From: an uncultured Kangiella sp.
Lineage (GTDB): Bacteria > Pseudomonadota > Gammaproteobacteria > Enterobacterales > Kangiellaceae
Assembly: GCA_947498625.1 (NCBI GenBank)
Contig: CANMKR010000002.1
Location: 586,332 to 650,331 of the forward strand
Direction: 5' to 3'
DNA: 64,000 nt
The notes beneath the pieces are model-generated. The model searched no databases. It saw nothing but the letters and a program-made list of their open reading frames with translations, and had not been told where the DNA came from. Shown piece after piece: positions 8,470 through 18,765 of this stretch. The first letter of the stretch is position 1, and each line of letters opens with the position of its first letter. The translations under genes and the position numbers were made by a program.

Positions 8470-9615
8470 TTATCTTTCTGCTAAAGGAACAAACTCTTGG
8501 TCATCTGGACCATGGTAATTTGCTGAAGGACGGATAATCTTGCCATCAACTCTTTGCTCCATAACGTGAGCTGCCCAACCAGTAATACGCGAACAAACAA
8601 AGATAGGCGTGAACATTGAAGTTGGAATACCCATTTTGTTATATGATACGGCTGAGAACCAATCTAAGTTCGGGAACATTTTCTTTTCATCCCACATGAT
8701 AGTTTCTAGGCGCTCGGCAACATCGTATAGCTTCATATCACCCTGCTCTTCAGAAAGTTCTTTGGCAACTTCTTTAATCACTTCATTACGAGGATCAGAA
8801 ACGGTATAAACCGGATGACCAAAACCAATTACGATTTCTTTACGCGCTAAACGCTCTTTAATATCAGCTTCTGCATGATCCGCTGAGTCATAGCGCATTT
8901 GAATATCTAAAGCGACTTCATTTGCGCCACCATGCTTTGGACCACGTAGCGCACCAATACCACCACAAATTGCAGAATACATATCTGAACCTGTACCTGT
9001 AATGACGCGGCTTGTGAAAGTCGAAGCATTAAACTCATGCTCTGCATATAAGTTTAATGAAATCTGCATCGCACGAACCCAAGAATCAGGGCATTTCTCA
9101 CCATGTAATAAATGTAAGAAGTGACCAGCAATTGAGTCTTCGTCAGTTTCTAAATCAATACAAACGCCATTGTGCGAGAAGTGATACCAGTACAGTAACA
9201 TTGATGGGAAAGATGCCATTAAGCGATCAGAAATATCTTTCGCTTCATTCATTGGCTGACTTTCTCGCTCTGGTAAAACCGTACCCAACATTGAACAACC
9301 TGTACGTAATACATCCATTGGATGTGCATTGGCTGGAATCAATTCCAAAGCGTCTTGAACTAATGCTGGTAAGCCCCGAAGCGCTTTTAACTTGCGCTTA
9401 TAATTTTTTAATTCTGCAGCGTTTGGTAATTTTCCGTGAATTAAAAGGTGCGCGACTTCTTCAAACTCAGCATTTGCTGCTAAATCTAAAATATCGTAAC
9501 CGCGGTAGCTTAAATCGTTACCCGTACGGCCTACGGTGCATAACTCGGTATTACCTGCTGCAACGCCAGAAAGTGCAACTGACTTTTTTGGCTTTGGTAG
9601 TTTTTGTTCAGACAT
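8470..9615 (-). CDS. prpC: 2-methylcitrate synthase PrpC
   Basis: The protein has 381 residues and belongs to the citrate synthase family. It condenses propionyl-CoA with oxaloacetate. Active-site regions are visible: [26 protein letters not shown] with the catalytic His, and [15 protein letters not shown] with the catalytic Asp. Two adjacent ATGs exist at 9618 and 9615. AGGAG is 3 bases from the first and 6 from the second, so 9615 is preferred. It lies 56 bases downstream of prpB. Confidence 0.95.
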   Translation of the reverse strand: MSEQKLPKPKKSVALSGVAAGNTELCTVGRTGNDLSYRGYDILDLAANAEFEEVAHLLIHGKLPNAAELKNYKRKLKALRGLPALVQDALELIPANAHPMDVLRTGCSMLGTVLPERESQPMNEAKDISDRLMASFPSMLLYWYHFSHNGVCIDLETDEDSIAGHFLHLLHGEKCPDSWVRAMQISLNLYAEHEFNASTFTSRVITGTGSDMYSAICGGIGALRGPKHGGANEVALDIQMRYDSADHAEADIKERLARKEIVIGFGHPVYTVSDPRNEVIKEVAKELSEEQGDMKLYDVAERLETIMWDEKKMFPNLDWFSAVSYNKMGIPTSMFTPIFVCSRITGWAAHVMEQRVDGKIIRPSANYHGPDDQEFVPLAER

Positions 9616-9671
9616 CATTAACTCCTAAATTTAAATCTCTTCTATTCTTTTTTAACTTACTTCTCTTTGCG

Positions 9672-10550
9672 CTATTTCTCTTTGCCTTCAGAAAATAAGT
9701 TATCTAATTTTTGTTCGTACTCGTGGTAGCCTAAGTGTGCATATAACTCTTCACGAGTTTGCATAATATCTACAACATCGCGTTGATGACCATTAGCTAA
9801 TACTGACTTATAAAAAGTTTCAGCTGCACGATTCATTGCACGATATGCACCACAACAATATAAAACGATGTCCACGCCGACATTGCCTAACTCTTCACAC
9901 GAGAATAACGGCGTAGCGCCAAACTCAGTAATGTTCGCTAAAATAGGTGCATCTACTTTTGAACGAATCTCTTTGTACTGTTCAAGCGTTTGAACTGCTT
10001 CAGGGAATATCATATCTGCCCCAGCTTCGATACAAGCGTTAGCACGGTCAATAGCCGAGTTCATTCCTTCAGCTTGCAGTGCATCAGTACGCGCCATAAT
10101 CACAAAGTTCTCATCGGTACGTGCATCCACCGCAGACTTCACACGGTCCACCATTTCTTGTAAGGATACAATTTCTTTACCCGGTCTATGGCCACAACGT
10201 TTAGTAGCAACCTGATCTTCCATATGGAAACCCGCAGCGCCTGATTTAATTAATGCGCGTGTAGTACGAGCAATATTAAAGGTGCCGCCAAAACCTGTAT
10301 CGATATCCACGATTAAAGGCAAAGAACACACATCAGTAATACGACGAATATCTACTAATAAATCTTCTGCTGTAGAGATACCTAAATCTGGCATACCTAA
10401 CGAGTTAGCGGCAACGCCGCCACCTGAAAGATAAATCGCTTTGTGCCCTACTGCCTCAGCCATACGCGCCGCATAAGCTGTAATAGTACCCATTAATTGT
10501 AGCGGATGATTTTCTGCAACCGCCTGACGAAATTTTAAACCTGCACTCAT
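9672..10550 (-). CDS. prpB: 2-methylisocitrate lyase PrpB
   Basis: The protein has 292 residues, of the isocitrate lyase/PEP mutase superfamily. It cleaves 2-methylisocitrate to pyruvate and succinate. The catalytic loop [10 protein letters not shown] is present, with metal ligands in [13 protein letters not shown] and MEDQ. The N-terminus [20 protein letters not shown] is typical. Its ATG overlaps the stop of the preceding small ORF (ATGA), so translation is probably coupled. AGGTAATAAAAA supplies a ribosome binding site. Confidence 0.96.
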   Translation of the reverse strand: MSAGLKFRQAVAENHPLQLMGTITAYAARMAEAVGHKAIYLSGGGVAANSLGMPDLGISTAEDLLVDIRRITDVCSLPLIVDIDTGFGGTFNIARTTRALIKSGAAGFHMEDQVATKRCGHRPGKEIVSLQEMVDRVKSAVDARTDENFVIMARTDALQAEGMNSAIDRANACIEAGADMIFPEAVQTLEQYKEIRSKVDAPILANITEFGATPLFSCEELGNVGVDIVLYCCGAYRAMNRAAETFYKSVLANGHQRDVVDIMQTREELYAHLGYHEYEQKLDNLFSEGKEK

Positions 10551-10732
10551 TTTTTATTACCTTTGGTAAACATACCCGTAGCAAAACCTAAACCTAAAAC
10601 TATAAAAGCAGTTAATGCACCTATATTAGCGCTTTCAAAACCTTTATCGATAACACTCATAACAACACTACCTAATCCCAATAAGCAAATTACTAAGCCT
10701 ATTGTATTCACTGCTTTATCACTATTTAACAT
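10547..10732 (-). CDS. Micro-membrane protein in the prp operon
   Basis: A 61-residue protein not recognised as a named family. Two hydrophobic segments (residues about 10-27 and 37-54) with a short charged loop and a basic tail GNKK suggest a two-helix inner membrane protein. AGGAG lies 7 bases before the ATG, and the stop overlaps the prpB start, which supports real translation. Position between fumarase and prpB suggests co-expression with propionate use. Function is unknown. Confidence 0.7.
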   Translation of the reverse strand: MLNSDKAVNTIGLVICLLGLGSVVMSVIDKGFESANIGALTAFIVLGLGFATGMFTKGNKK

Positions 10733-10754
10733 GGTTTCTCCTAGCTCTATTTTT

Positions 10755-10949
10755 CTATTTGTCTTTTGCTTTTCTATAAAACGTATGAACAGCTAAAGCT
10801 ACTAACCCAACTGCCACTAACAAGACCAAACCATTAACACTGATAAAATCAATGGGATCACTCAACAAAATTTGAGCTAAGGCAACACCGAGGAAAATAG
10901 AAACTACAACAGTCCACCAATAGGATATTTTTAAGCTCTTATTAAACAC
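10755..10949 (-). CDS. Micro-membrane protein in the prp operon, GTG start
   Basis: A 64-residue protein with two hydrophobic helices (about 9-28 and 38-55) and a basic C-terminus RKAKDK. It starts with GTG at 10949, preceded by AGGAG at 6 bases. It lies 15 bases downstream of the fumarase gene and 22 bases upstream of the next micro-protein. It resembles that neighbour in size and topology, so the two may be related or form a heteromer (inference). No family was recognised. Confidence 0.7.
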   Translation of the reverse strand: MFNKSLKISYWWTVVVSIFLGVALAQILLSDPIDFISVNGLVLLVAVGLVALAVHTFYRKAKDK

Positions 10950-10964
10950 TTTAGTCTCCTGAAA

Positions 10965-12479
10965 TTAACTATTAAGTTTTACTTTCCAAATAGCTGGACC
11001 GGTCTTATGAACTGATTCACCTTTCGAATCGACTGCAACCGTTACCGGCATATCCACTACATCAAATTCGTACACAGCTTCCATACCTAACTCTGGGAAA
11101 GCTACAACTTCGGAATTCTTAATCGCTTTTGATACTAGATAAGCAGCGCCACCTACGGCCATCAAATAAGTTGACTGATGCTTTTTAATTGACTCAATCG
11201 CAACGTCACCACGTTCGGCTTTACCAATCATACCTAGCAATCCTGTTTGCTCTAACATCATGTCAGTAAACTTATCCATCCGAGTTGCGGTTGTAGGGCC
11301 TGCTGGACCTACCGCTTCATCACCAACTGCATCTACTGGGCCAACGTAATAAATAAAGCGATTTTTAAAGTCTAAACCTTCAGGTAAACCTTCGCCTGAG
11401 TCGAGTAAATCTTTTATGCGTTTATGTGCCGCATCGCGACCTGTTAAAATCTTACCGTTTAGTAATAGCACATCACCTGGTTTCCAGCTGGCAACTTCTT
11501 CTTTGCTGATATTGTTAATATCAACGCGTTTTGCCTCTTCAGAAGCTTCATAATCCATAGCTGGCCAATCTTCAATCGATGGTGGAGTTAGCTTAGCAGG
11601 ACCATTACCGTCTAATGTGAAATGTATATGACGGGTGGCGGCGCAATTAGGGATCATGGCCACTGGCTTTGAAGCTGCGTGAGTTGGCCAGTCGTTAATT
11701 TTTACATCCATAACCGTTGTTATACCACCAAGACCTTGCGCGCCAATACCTAGTTTATTAACTGCTTCATAAATTTCGATACGTAATTCTTCAACGCGGT
11801 TTTGTGGGCCACGTTTTAATAACTCTTGCATATCAATCGGATCCATTAAGGATTCCTTAGCCAATAACATAGCTTTTTCTGCTGTACCGCCAACACCGAT
11901 ACCTAAAATTCCTGGTGGGCACCAGCCAGCCCCCATTTTAGGGACCGTTTCCACCACCCAATCTACAATTGAGTCAGATGGATTTAACATGACAAATTTA
12001 GATTTATTTTCTGAGCCACCGCCTTTTGCTGCAACGGTCACATCAACCTTATCGCCTTTTACCATCTTAATATGCACGACTGACGGCGTATTATCTTTTG
12101 AATTAGTTCGCTTGCCCGCAGGGTCTAATAAAACAGAAGCCCTTAAAGGGTTTTCTGGATTCAGATAGGCGCGTCTTACCCCTTCATCGACCATCTCCTG
12201 AACCGTCATATCGCTATCGCCAGTATCAAATCGGGCGTCCATACCGATTTCTACAATCGCCATAGCAATGCCGGTATCTTGGCAAACCGGGCGATGGCCC
12301 ATAGCAGACATGCGTGAATTGACTAAGATTTGCTTCATCGCATCTTTAGCCGCTGGGCTTTCTTCTTTTTCATAGGCCGCGGTCATGGCTTGCACAAAAT
12401 CTTTGGGGTGGTAGTAGGAAATGTATTGAAAAGCGTCAGCAACACTTTCAATAAAGTCTTCGGCTTTTATGGTCGCCAT
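10965..12479 (-). CDS. Class I iron-sulfur fumarate hydratase
   Basis: The protein has 504 residues and is a single-chain class I fumarase (fumA/fumB type) with alpha and beta domains. The N-terminal part has RPVCQDTGIA (cluster Cys) and GGGSENKSK. The middle part has a GWCPPGILGIGVGG block and IPNCAATRHIHF. The beta part has GPAGPTTATRMDKFT. It interconverts fumarate and malate. The ATG at 12479 is chosen, with GGAG upstream; the in-frame TTG at 12494 is less likely. It is the first gene of the minus-strand run leading into prpB and prpC, consistent with processing the succinate-derived C4 acid from the methylcitrate cycle. Confidence 0.93.
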   Translation of the reverse strand: MATIKAEDFIESVADAFQYISYYHPKDFVQAMTAAYEKEESPAAKDAMKQILVNSRMSAMGHRPVCQDTGIAMAIVEIGMDARFDTGDSDMTVQEMVDEGVRRAYLNPENPLRASVLLDPAGKRTNSKDNTPSVVHIKMVKGDKVDVTVAAKGGGSENKSKFVMLNPSDSIVDWVVETVPKMGAGWCPPGILGIGVGGTAEKAMLLAKESLMDPIDMQELLKRGPQNRVEELRIEIYEAVNKLGIGAQGLGGITTVMDVKINDWPTHAASKPVAMIPNCAATRHIHFTLDGNGPAKLTPPSIEDWPAMDYEASEEAKRVDINNISKEEVASWKPGDVLLLNGKILTGRDAAHKRIKDLLDSGEGLPEGLDFKNRFIYYVGPVDAVGDEAVGPAGPTTATRMDKFTDMMLEQTGLLGMIGKAERGDVAIESIKKHQSTYLMAVGGAAYLVSKAIKNSEVVAFPELGMEAVYEFDVVDMPVTVAVDSKGESVHKTGPAIWKVKLNS

Positions 12480-12494
12480 AACTAAGGTCTCCAA

Positions 12495-12745
12495 AATTGC
12501 GGCGTTTATTTAAACTTTTGCTACGCCTAAATTTCGCTTGCTAATTTCCCATATCGCTGCTTTTTATCCGTTACTGCAAATTGAGTACTTCTATACAACG
12601 ACAGTGAAAGTCTCTAAAATCAGCCCATAAGTATAACTGCTGGATCAGGCGTTTCCCAAATTTTAAACGTCAATTAATTCCAATTAGTGGGATTTTGCTG
12701 AAAGTTCAGCTAGTTTTGTCGTTTTTTTGAGCAAATTAGGTATAA
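12495..12745. promoter_or_regulatory. Divergent promoter region between fumarase and pabB
   Basis: A 251-base spacer between divergent genes that must hold both promoters. It is AT-rich with no ORF of note, and I could not single out convincing -35/-10 pairs. Confidence 0.4.
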
Positions 12746-14161
12746 ATGAATCAATCTACACAGCAATTTATGGAATTTGCTTATCGTGACCCTGCAGCCG
12801 TTAGAGAATTATTTTCTTTTTTTGCCGATGAAGAATGGGCGCTATTACTTGATAGCGGCAAAACCATCCATAAAGCCGCCAAATTTGATTTAATCTTGGC
12901 AAGACCAAAGGCCGCAATCAGCTTTGCCAATCATCGCAGTAAGCTTAAGGGTTTTGAGTTCCCTTTAACGGATAACCCTTTTGCAGATTTGCGCAATTTC
13001 TATCAATTAGGCCTTCAGAGCTATCAGCCTTTAGCAGCTAAGTTCGCTGACCTTCCTTTCCATGGTGGTATAGCAGGCTACTTTAGTTATGATTTAGGGC
13101 GAACAGTTGAAGAATTACCGCAGATGGCCAAAGCAGATATAGCATTACCTGAAATGGCATTCGGTTTATATGAATGGGCTTTTATTAGCGATCATGCCAA
13201 TCAAAAATCCTACCTGCTGCAATTTAACACAATGAAAGAATCTTCTTGGACGACTCTAATCAAAGAGTTCGAGCAGTACGCGGCTGCAAAGCAAACCAAA
13301 CACTACCCAAGTTTTGCCTTAAAGACTCGCTGGCAATCCAATATGGACGAGCAGGACTATAAGGCCAAGTTCAAACAAGTTCATGACTACATTCATGCTG
13401 GTGACTGCTACCAAGTCAATTTGGCACAAAGATTTAGCGCAGAGTTTAGCGGGCATGCCTGGAATGCTTATTTAGAATTAACCGAACATAACGAAGCACC
13501 CTTTTCGGCTTATATGAATTTGGGGGCACAACAAATTTTGTCTCTTTCGCCAGAGCGTTTTATACAAATAAAACGACAAGATAATAAGAGCCATGTAGTC
13601 ACTCAACCCATAAAAGGCACTCGCCCTCGCAACAAAGATCCTATTGAAGATAAAGCTCTATCTGATGAATTATTAAGCAGCGAAAAAGATCGTGCTGAAA
13701 ACTTAATGATTGTAGATCTGCTAAGAAATGATATTGGCAGAACCGCTGAGTTTGGCTCAGTCACAGTATCTAAATTATTTGAGTTACAAAGTTTTATTTC
13801 TGTTCATCATTTGGTGAGTACCATTGAAGCAGATTTAGCAGCAGGCAAAGATGCTTTTGATTTACTCGAAAACTGTTTCCCTGGTGGCTCTATTACCGGC
13901 GCGCCTAAAATTCGAGCAATGGAAATCATTGAAGAACTAGAACCCCATAGGCGAAGCATTTATTGTGGTTCCTTTATGTATTTTGACTATCGAGGAATTC
14001 TCGATTCGAGTATTACCATTCGAACACTGGTTGCCGAGAATGGCTCCATTTTTGCTTGGGGTGGCGGTGGTTTGGTCGCTGATTCGGAAGCGGATAGCGA
14101 ATATCAAGAAACCTACCATAAGCTAAGTCGCATACTACCCATTTTAGCTGGTAATAATTAA
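12746..14161 (+). CDS. pabB: Aminodeoxychorismate synthase component I PabB
   Basis: The protein has 471 residues. It is a chorismate-binding enzyme making 4-amino-4-deoxychorismate for folate. The catalytic domain shows QPIKGTRPR (the Lys that attacks chorismate C2 in the PIKGT motif typical of PabB), SEKDRAENLMIVDLLRNDIG, and CFPGGSITGAPKIRAMEII. A glutamine amidotransferase partner is not in this window. The stop overlaps the start of the next gene (TAATG), indicating translational coupling. Confidence 0.94.
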   Translation: MNQSTQQFMEFAYRDPAAVRELFSFFADEEWALLLDSGKTIHKAAKFDLILARPKAAISFANHRSKLKGFEFPLTDNPFADLRNFYQLGLQSYQPLAAKFADLPFHGGIAGYFSYDLGRTVEELPQMAKADIALPEMAFGLYEWAFISDHANQKSYLLQFNTMKESSWTTLIKEFEQYAAAKQTKHYPSFALKTRWQSNMDEQDYKAKFKQVHDYIHAGDCYQVNLAQRFSAEFSGHAWNAYLELTEHNEAPFSAYMNLGAQQILSLSPERFIQIKRQDNKSHVVTQPIKGTRPRNKDPIEDKALSDELLSSEKDRAENLMIVDLLRNDIGRTAEFGSVTVSKLFELQSFISVHHLVSTIEADLAAGKDAFDLLENCFPGGSITGAPKIRAMEIIEELEPHRRSIYCGSFMYFDYRGILDSSITIRTLVAENGSIFAWGGGGLVADSEADSEYQETYHKLSRILPILAGNN

Positions 14162-14718
14162 TGGTTACTATTAGCGCCATTCAAACAGCTTTAGATAATG
14201 CTAATCATAAAGCCCCAAAAGTCACTCAGCTGCAACCTAGCGCAGTTTTAGTTCCGCTTGTTGAGCGCGCAAATGGCTTACAGCTGATTCTTACGCAAAG
14301 AGCACAACATCTCAAACATCATCCTGGGCAGATTAGTTTTCCAGGTGGCCGTATGGATAATACTGATAAGAACCTTATCCATACCGCAATACGTGAGACC
14401 GAGGAAGAAATTGGCATTTATGAACATCAAATAGAAGTCATCGGCAAACTCGCGCTGCAACCCACCATTACTAAATTTATGATTCAGCCTGTGGTTGGCA
14501 TTGTAAAGGATGACTATCAATTTACCATTAACACTGATGAGGTAGACGAAGCATTTGAAGTGCCGCTAGACTTTCTATTTGATCCTGCCAATCAACAAAA
14601 ATCTTATCGCGAATTCCAAGGTATACAATTTCCGCTTTATTCTATGCCCTATCAAGGCCGAAATATTTGGGGAGCTACTGCGCAAATCATTGTCAGCTTT
14701 TCAAAACTATTAGGTTAA
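14161..14718 (+). CDS. nudL: NUDIX hydrolase, CoA pyrophosphatase type (NudL)
   Basis: A 185-residue protein. LTQRAQHLKHHPGQISFPGG is the UPF0035 motif that marks CoA diphosphatases. It runs into a Nudix box ending RETEEEIGI; the box position usually held by Glu five residues after the Gly is replaced, as tolerated in this subfamily. It would cleave CoA or related nucleotides to 4'-phosphopantetheine and 3',5'-ADP. It overlaps pabB by one base. Confidence 0.88.
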   Translation: MVTISAIQTALDNANHKAPKVTQLQPSAVLVPLVERANGLQLILTQRAQHLKHHPGQISFPGGRMDNTDKNLIHTAIRETEEEIGIYEHQIEVIGKLALQPTITKFMIQPVVGIVKDDYQFTINTDEVDEAFEVPLDFLFDPANQQKSYREFQGIQFPLYSMPYQGRNIWGATAQIIVSFSKLLG

Positions 14719-14807
14719 TTTGTCATCTGGTCAGATTAGCTATAGCTAGTATCACCCGTATTTTCTAAGTACAATTCAAGTAATTAGATAATAAAGAGAA
14801 TTACCCC

Positions 14808-16184
14808 TTGGCCATTAGTGTTTTTGATATGTTTAGTATCGGTATCGGACCTTCCAGTTCACATACCGTTGGACCCATGCGTGCAGCTCGACGTTTTGTC
14901 AGTGGTTTAGAAAAAAGTGGACAACTTACAAAAGTTTATCGAGTAACCAGCGAGCTTTATGGCTCTCTTGGCGCTACTGGTAAAGGCCACGGCTCTGATA
15001 AAGCTGTTCTATTAGGGCTTGAAGGTGAGCGCCCTGATGAAGTGGATCCTGATATTATTCCAGAGCGTTTAGAAGCGATCCGTTCCAATCACTCCATTAA
15101 CCTTAATGCTTCTCATAAAATAAATTTTAATGAAGAAGATGATCTGATTCTCTACAAAAAGAAAAGTTTGCCTAAGCATGCTAATGGCATGATTTTTAAT
15201 GCTTACGATCAAAGTGGCGAATTATTAGTTTCAAAAACCTATTATTCTGTAGGCGGCGGTTTCGTGGTCAATGATGATTTAGATGCCGATAGTCCGATTA
15301 TGGAAGACACTACCCAAGTGAAATATCCGTTCACCAGTGCAGCAGAATTAATTGAACATTGTAAAGATAATGGCATAAAAATTTCCACTTTAATGATGGA
15401 AAATGAAAAAGCTTGGCGCAGTGAGGAAGAAGTAAGAACTAAATTATTAGACATTTGGCGGGTGATGAAAAAATGTATCAAGCGCGGCTGCGATCGTGAA
15501 GGTATTTTACCGGGCGGTTTAAAAGTAAAACGCCGTGCTCATGGCATTTACATGAAGCTAAAATCCGATCCGCACAGCACCACTGATACCTTGTCAGCGA
15601 TGGACTGGGTTGACTTGTATGCATTAGCAGTTAATGAAGAAAACGCGGCTGGTGGTCAAGTTGTGACTGCGCCAACCAATGGCGCCGCTGGAATTATTCC
15701 AGCAGTCTTATTTTATTATATGAAGTTTAAAGCCGGTGCTGATGAAGAAGGTATTATCGATTTTCTTTTGACCGCTGCAGCAATAGGCATTTTATACAAG
15801 TTAAACGCATCTATTTCAGGTGCTGAAGTTGGCTGCCAAGGTGAAGTTGGAGTTGCTTGTTCCATGGCTGCAGGTGCCTTAACTGAAGTTTTAGGTGGCA
15901 CTCCACAACAAGTAGAAAATGCTGCAGAAATTGGTATGGAACACAACTTAGGGTTAACTTGCGATCCCGTAGGTGGCTTAGTTCAAGTTCCTTGTATTGA
16001 ACGCAATGCCATGGCGTCGATTAAAGCCATTAATGCCTGTCGATTAGCTCTTAGAGGCGATGGTGAGCATAAGGTTTCCTTGGATAAGGTCATCAAAACC
16101 ATGTGGGATACTGGCATGGATATGCGCAAAAAATATAAAGAGACAGCTCGCGGTGGCTTGGCTGTCCATATTATTGAGTGTTAA
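14808..16184 (+). CDS. sdaA: L-serine ammonia-lyase, iron-sulfur type, TTG start
   Basis: The protein has 458 residues, single-chain SdaA/SdaB type, deaminating serine to pyruvate. [21 protein letters not shown] opens the protein as in other family members. Cluster cysteines are in [13 protein letters not shown] and [12 protein letters not shown]. The only start that preserves the conserved N-terminus is TTG at 14808, with a weak AGAGAA upstream, so translation may be modest. Confidence 0.93.
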   Translation: MAISVFDMFSIGIGPSSSHTVGPMRAARRFVSGLEKSGQLTKVYRVTSELYGSLGATGKGHGSDKAVLLGLEGERPDEVDPDIIPERLEAIRSNHSINLNASHKINFNEEDDLILYKKKSLPKHANGMIFNAYDQSGELLVSKTYYSVGGGFVVNDDLDADSPIMEDTTQVKYPFTSAAELIEHCKDNGIKISTLMMENEKAWRSEEEVRTKLLDIWRVMKKCIKRGCDREGILPGGLKVKRRAHGIYMKLKSDPHSTTDTLSAMDWVDLYALAVNEENAAGGQVVTAPTNGAAGIIPAVLFYYMKFKAGADEEGIIDFLLTAAAIGILYKLNASISGAEVGCQGEVGVACSMAAGALTEVLGGTPQQVENAAEIGMEHNLGLTCDPVGGLVQVPCIERNAMASIKAINACRLALRGDGEHKVSLDKVIKTMWDTGMDMRKKYKETARGGLAVHIIEC

Positions 16185-16232
16185 GTCTATAACCCAATTT
16201 GCAAACATATTGTAACTTTTTCAATATATAAA

Positions 16233-16265
16233 TAACTCAGTGATATGTGTATACTCGCTGAGTTA
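16233..16265. promoter_or_regulatory. Inverted repeat upstream of the TIGR01777 gene
   Basis: Eight-base arms TAACTCAG (16233-16240) and CTGAGTTA (16258-16265) with a 17-base AT-rich spacer. They end 22 bases before the ATG at 16288. There is no T run, so a terminator for sdaA is unlikely. A repressor operator near the promoter is possible. Confidence 0.3.
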
Positions 16266-16287
16266 GTTATTTACATAAACGGATTTT

Positions 16288-17187
16288 ATGATGCGAAAAA
16301 AAGCGTTAATCACTGGTGGAACCGGCTTCATTGGCCGAAACCTTATATCTCATCTTGAGCGTTCTAGCTTTGATGTATGGATCAAGTCAAGAAATCCTGA
16401 ACAATACAAAGAAGAATTCTTTTTCCGTAGCACTAATCTTTGCAGCTCATTAGAAGAAGTTCCGGAAGTAGATTTGATAATTAATCTTTGTGGTGAAAAC
16501 CTAGCAAATAAACGATGGACAGTTAATCAAAAAAGAAAAATTTATCAAAGCCGAGTAGATGAAACCAATGAATTAGTTGAATGGATGGCGACTTCAGAAG
16601 TTCGACCTAGAGCTTTTATTTCTGGATCAGCGATTGGCTTTTATGGTGATCGGAAAGACGAAATAATTACCGAGGCATCGCAAGCTGGAAAAGAAGAATT
16701 TCAAGTGAAACTCTGTCAAAGGTGGGAACAGGCTGCGCAAAAAGCAGAAGAGTTAGGCATCAGGACTTGTTATATTCGTACAGGAGTAGTGTTAGGTGAC
16801 GATGGTGCTTTACCAAAAATGCTAACCCCTTTTAAATTTGGTGTAGGCGGCAAACTCGGAACTGGTAAGCAATGGTTTTCTTGGATTCATATTCAAGATC
16901 AGGTTAGAGGAATTATGCACCTAGTAAACAACGAAGCCTTGTCTGGGGTGTTTAATCTAACCAGCCCAAATCCAGTTACCAATAAACAGTTAACCGATGA
17001 GATAGCCAATAAATTAAGAAAAAAAGCTCCACTTACTGTGCCTAGCTTTGCTTTAAAGCTAGCCGTGGGCCAATTTTCGCATTTGTTACTAACAGGCCAG
17101 AAAGTCATACCCCAAGCGCTTCAAGATTCAGGATTTGAATTTAAGTTCCCCACCCTAACTGAAGCACTTAACGACTTGGTGAATTAA
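16288..17187 (+). CDS. NAD(P)-binding epimerase-like protein, TIGR01777 family
   Basis: A 299-residue protein of the extended SDR family (E. coli YfcH-like). It shows the nucleotide-binding motif ITGGTGFIGRNL at the N-terminus, the family block INLCGENLANKRW, SGSAIGFYGDR with the active-site Tyr, and IRTGVVLG. The C-terminal substrate region has WFSWIHIQDQVRGI. The physiological substrate of this family is not established. Two tandem ATGs (16288, 16291) make the exact start uncertain by one codon. Confidence 0.88.
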   Translation: MMRKKALITGGTGFIGRNLISHLERSSFDVWIKSRNPEQYKEEFFFRSTNLCSSLEEVPEVDLIINLCGENLANKRWTVNQKRKIYQSRVDETNELVEWMATSEVRPRAFISGSAIGFYGDRKDEIITEASQAGKEEFQVKLCQRWEQAAQKAEELGIRTCYIRTGVVLGDDGALPKMLTPFKFGVGGKLGTGKQWFSWIHIQDQVRGIMHLVNNEALSGVFNLTSPNPVTNKQLTDEIANKLRKKAPLTVPSFALKLAVGQFSHLLLTGQKVIPQALQDSGFEFKFPTLTEALNDLVN

Positions 17188-17214
17188 AGCTAATTACCAA
17201 TTTAACTCTTTGCT

Positions 17215-18756
17215 CTATTTTGCGTTTTTAACGATAGCCTTAACGTCTTCGCGTAGTTGCTTAGCATCATAAAGAATGCCATCTTTGATGGTGTATTTAA
17301 CACCCCCAACTCTTATCGCAACGTTATCTAAGCCTAAACGGTAATGACCGGTGCCGTACAATACTTTAAAGTTAGCAATAGGGTTCTCTTCTACGATAAC
17401 TAAGTCAGCAAGTTTTCCAGGTATAATAGAGCCTATCTTATCTTGCATACCTAAAGCTTCTGCGCCATTTAAAGTGGCGGATTGAATCACTTCTAGTGGA
17501 TGAAAGCCTGCTTCTTGCAGTAATTCAAGCTCGCGGATATAACCGAAACCAAAAATTTTATAGATATAACCCGCATCAGAACCAACCGTCACTCTTCCGC
17601 CATGGTTTTTATAATCATTCAAAAAAGCCATCCATTTGCTAAAATTGGCTTTCCAGTCGATTTCATTCTGGGTAGTCCAATCAAAAAAATAGGAGCCATG
17701 TGACTCGCGGTTAGGCTCAAAAAATGCTTTCAGTTTTGGATGTGTATAATCTTGATGCCATTCTGCATTTCGCTCACGCATCACATCACGACTCGCTTCA
17801 TAAATGGTCATGGTTGGATTAATCGTGAAATCTAATTCTATTAACTCATCACGTACGGAATTCCACTTCTCACTGCCTTCTTTAGCAGCTTGTAACCATA
17901 AACGTCCCGCTTCGGTAAATCGATGCGACTCGTCGTTATAGTTGTAGTTTAGTGGATAATCTTGAATGACCTTATCTTCAAACATGGCTTCTGGTAGACC
18001 ATACCAGTGCTCCATTGTGGTTAAACCTAAACGTGCAGAGTCTAAAGCATTTGTTCCCACTACATTCAACTGAGCGTGATGCATGGCTGTACCTAGATTT
18101 TGTTTTTTTGCTTCATCTAAAGCAGCTTGCATCATAACTTTGGGCATGCCAAAAAACTTAATCCCTTGCGCGCCTTTTTTTGCCACATGGCGTACCCATT
18201 GGCGAGTTTCTTCAGCGCTAGTTATGGGTTTATCCCAGCCCATACCAAAGCCAATGTAAGGAATAATTCTTGGCGCGGTTATTTTATTTTGATCGCTTAG
18301 TTTTTTTTGTTTAAGAGTCCACTCTAAACCATTAAAGCTACCAGGTTCACGAACCGTCGTAATACCATGAGCTAACCACAGCTTAAAAGGATATTCCGCG
18401 GGCAAACCATCAACACTCCCCGCAATATGGCCATGTAAATCAACAAAACCGGGAAGCACATAATGACCCGTTATATCTATTACTCTATCGGTTTTATTCG
18501 CTTGCGGTCTTGCAGAATCTTTAATTGGGACCCCAGGCGCGCCTACCGAACGTACGGATAAGATTTTGTTACCTTGAATGATAATGTCAACCGGGCCGGT
18601 GGGAGGAGCACCTTCACCATTAATAAGAATTCCGCCTCTAAGGATCAAGCGATTAAATGGTCCTTCCCCTTCAGAAACAATAGGAGCATCAAAAGTTTTT
18701 TGTGCGTTTAGATTAAAGGTTAAACAAGTTAAAATTAAAGCTATCAAATAACGCAT
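17215..18756 (-). CDS. Exported amidohydrolase family protein
   Basis: The protein has 513 residues with an N-terminal Sec-type signal (hydrophobic stretch 3-18, likely cut after LNA-Q). Metal-binding motifs of the amidohydrolase superfamily are present: VLPGFVDLHGHI (HxH), GIKFFG with a candidate bridging Lys, AMHHAQ, TMEHWYG, and VTVGSDAGY with the catalytic Asp. The C-terminal strand GKLADLVIVEENP is typical. It probably acts on a cyclic amide or dipeptide in the periplasm. The exact substrate is unknown. It is distinct in sequence from the amidohydrolase at the window start. Confidence 0.85.
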   Translation of the reverse strand: MRYLIALILTCLTFNLNAQKTFDAPIVSEGEGPFNRLILRGGILINGEGAPPTGPVDIIIQGNKILSVRSVGAPGVPIKDSARPQANKTDRVIDITGHYVLPGFVDLHGHIAGSVDGLPAEYPFKLWLAHGITTVREPGSFNGLEWTLKQKKLSDQNKITAPRIIPYIGFGMGWDKPITSAEETRQWVRHVAKKGAQGIKFFGMPKVMMQAALDEAKKQNLGTAMHHAQLNVVGTNALDSARLGLTTMEHWYGLPEAMFEDKVIQDYPLNYNYNDESHRFTEAGRLWLQAAKEGSEKWNSVRDELIELDFTINPTMTIYEASRDVMRERNAEWHQDYTHPKLKAFFEPNRESHGSYFFDWTTQNEIDWKANFSKWMAFLNDYKNHGGRVTVGSDAGYIYKIFGFGYIRELELLQEAGFHPLEVIQSATLNGAEALGMQDKIGSIIPGKLADLVIVEENPIANFKVLYGTGHYRLGLDNVAIRVGGVKYTIKDGILYDAKQLREDVKAIVKNAK

Positions 18757-18765
18757 GAAAATATC

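Noticed and set aside
9057..9698. Plus-strand 213-codon ORF
   Set aside because: It is antisense to prpC, which has clear family motifs. The ORF has no recognisable domain or ribosome binding site.
16185..16287. Terminator for sdaA
   Set aside because: The inverted repeat has a 17-base spacer and no T run, so it is listed only as a possible operator.
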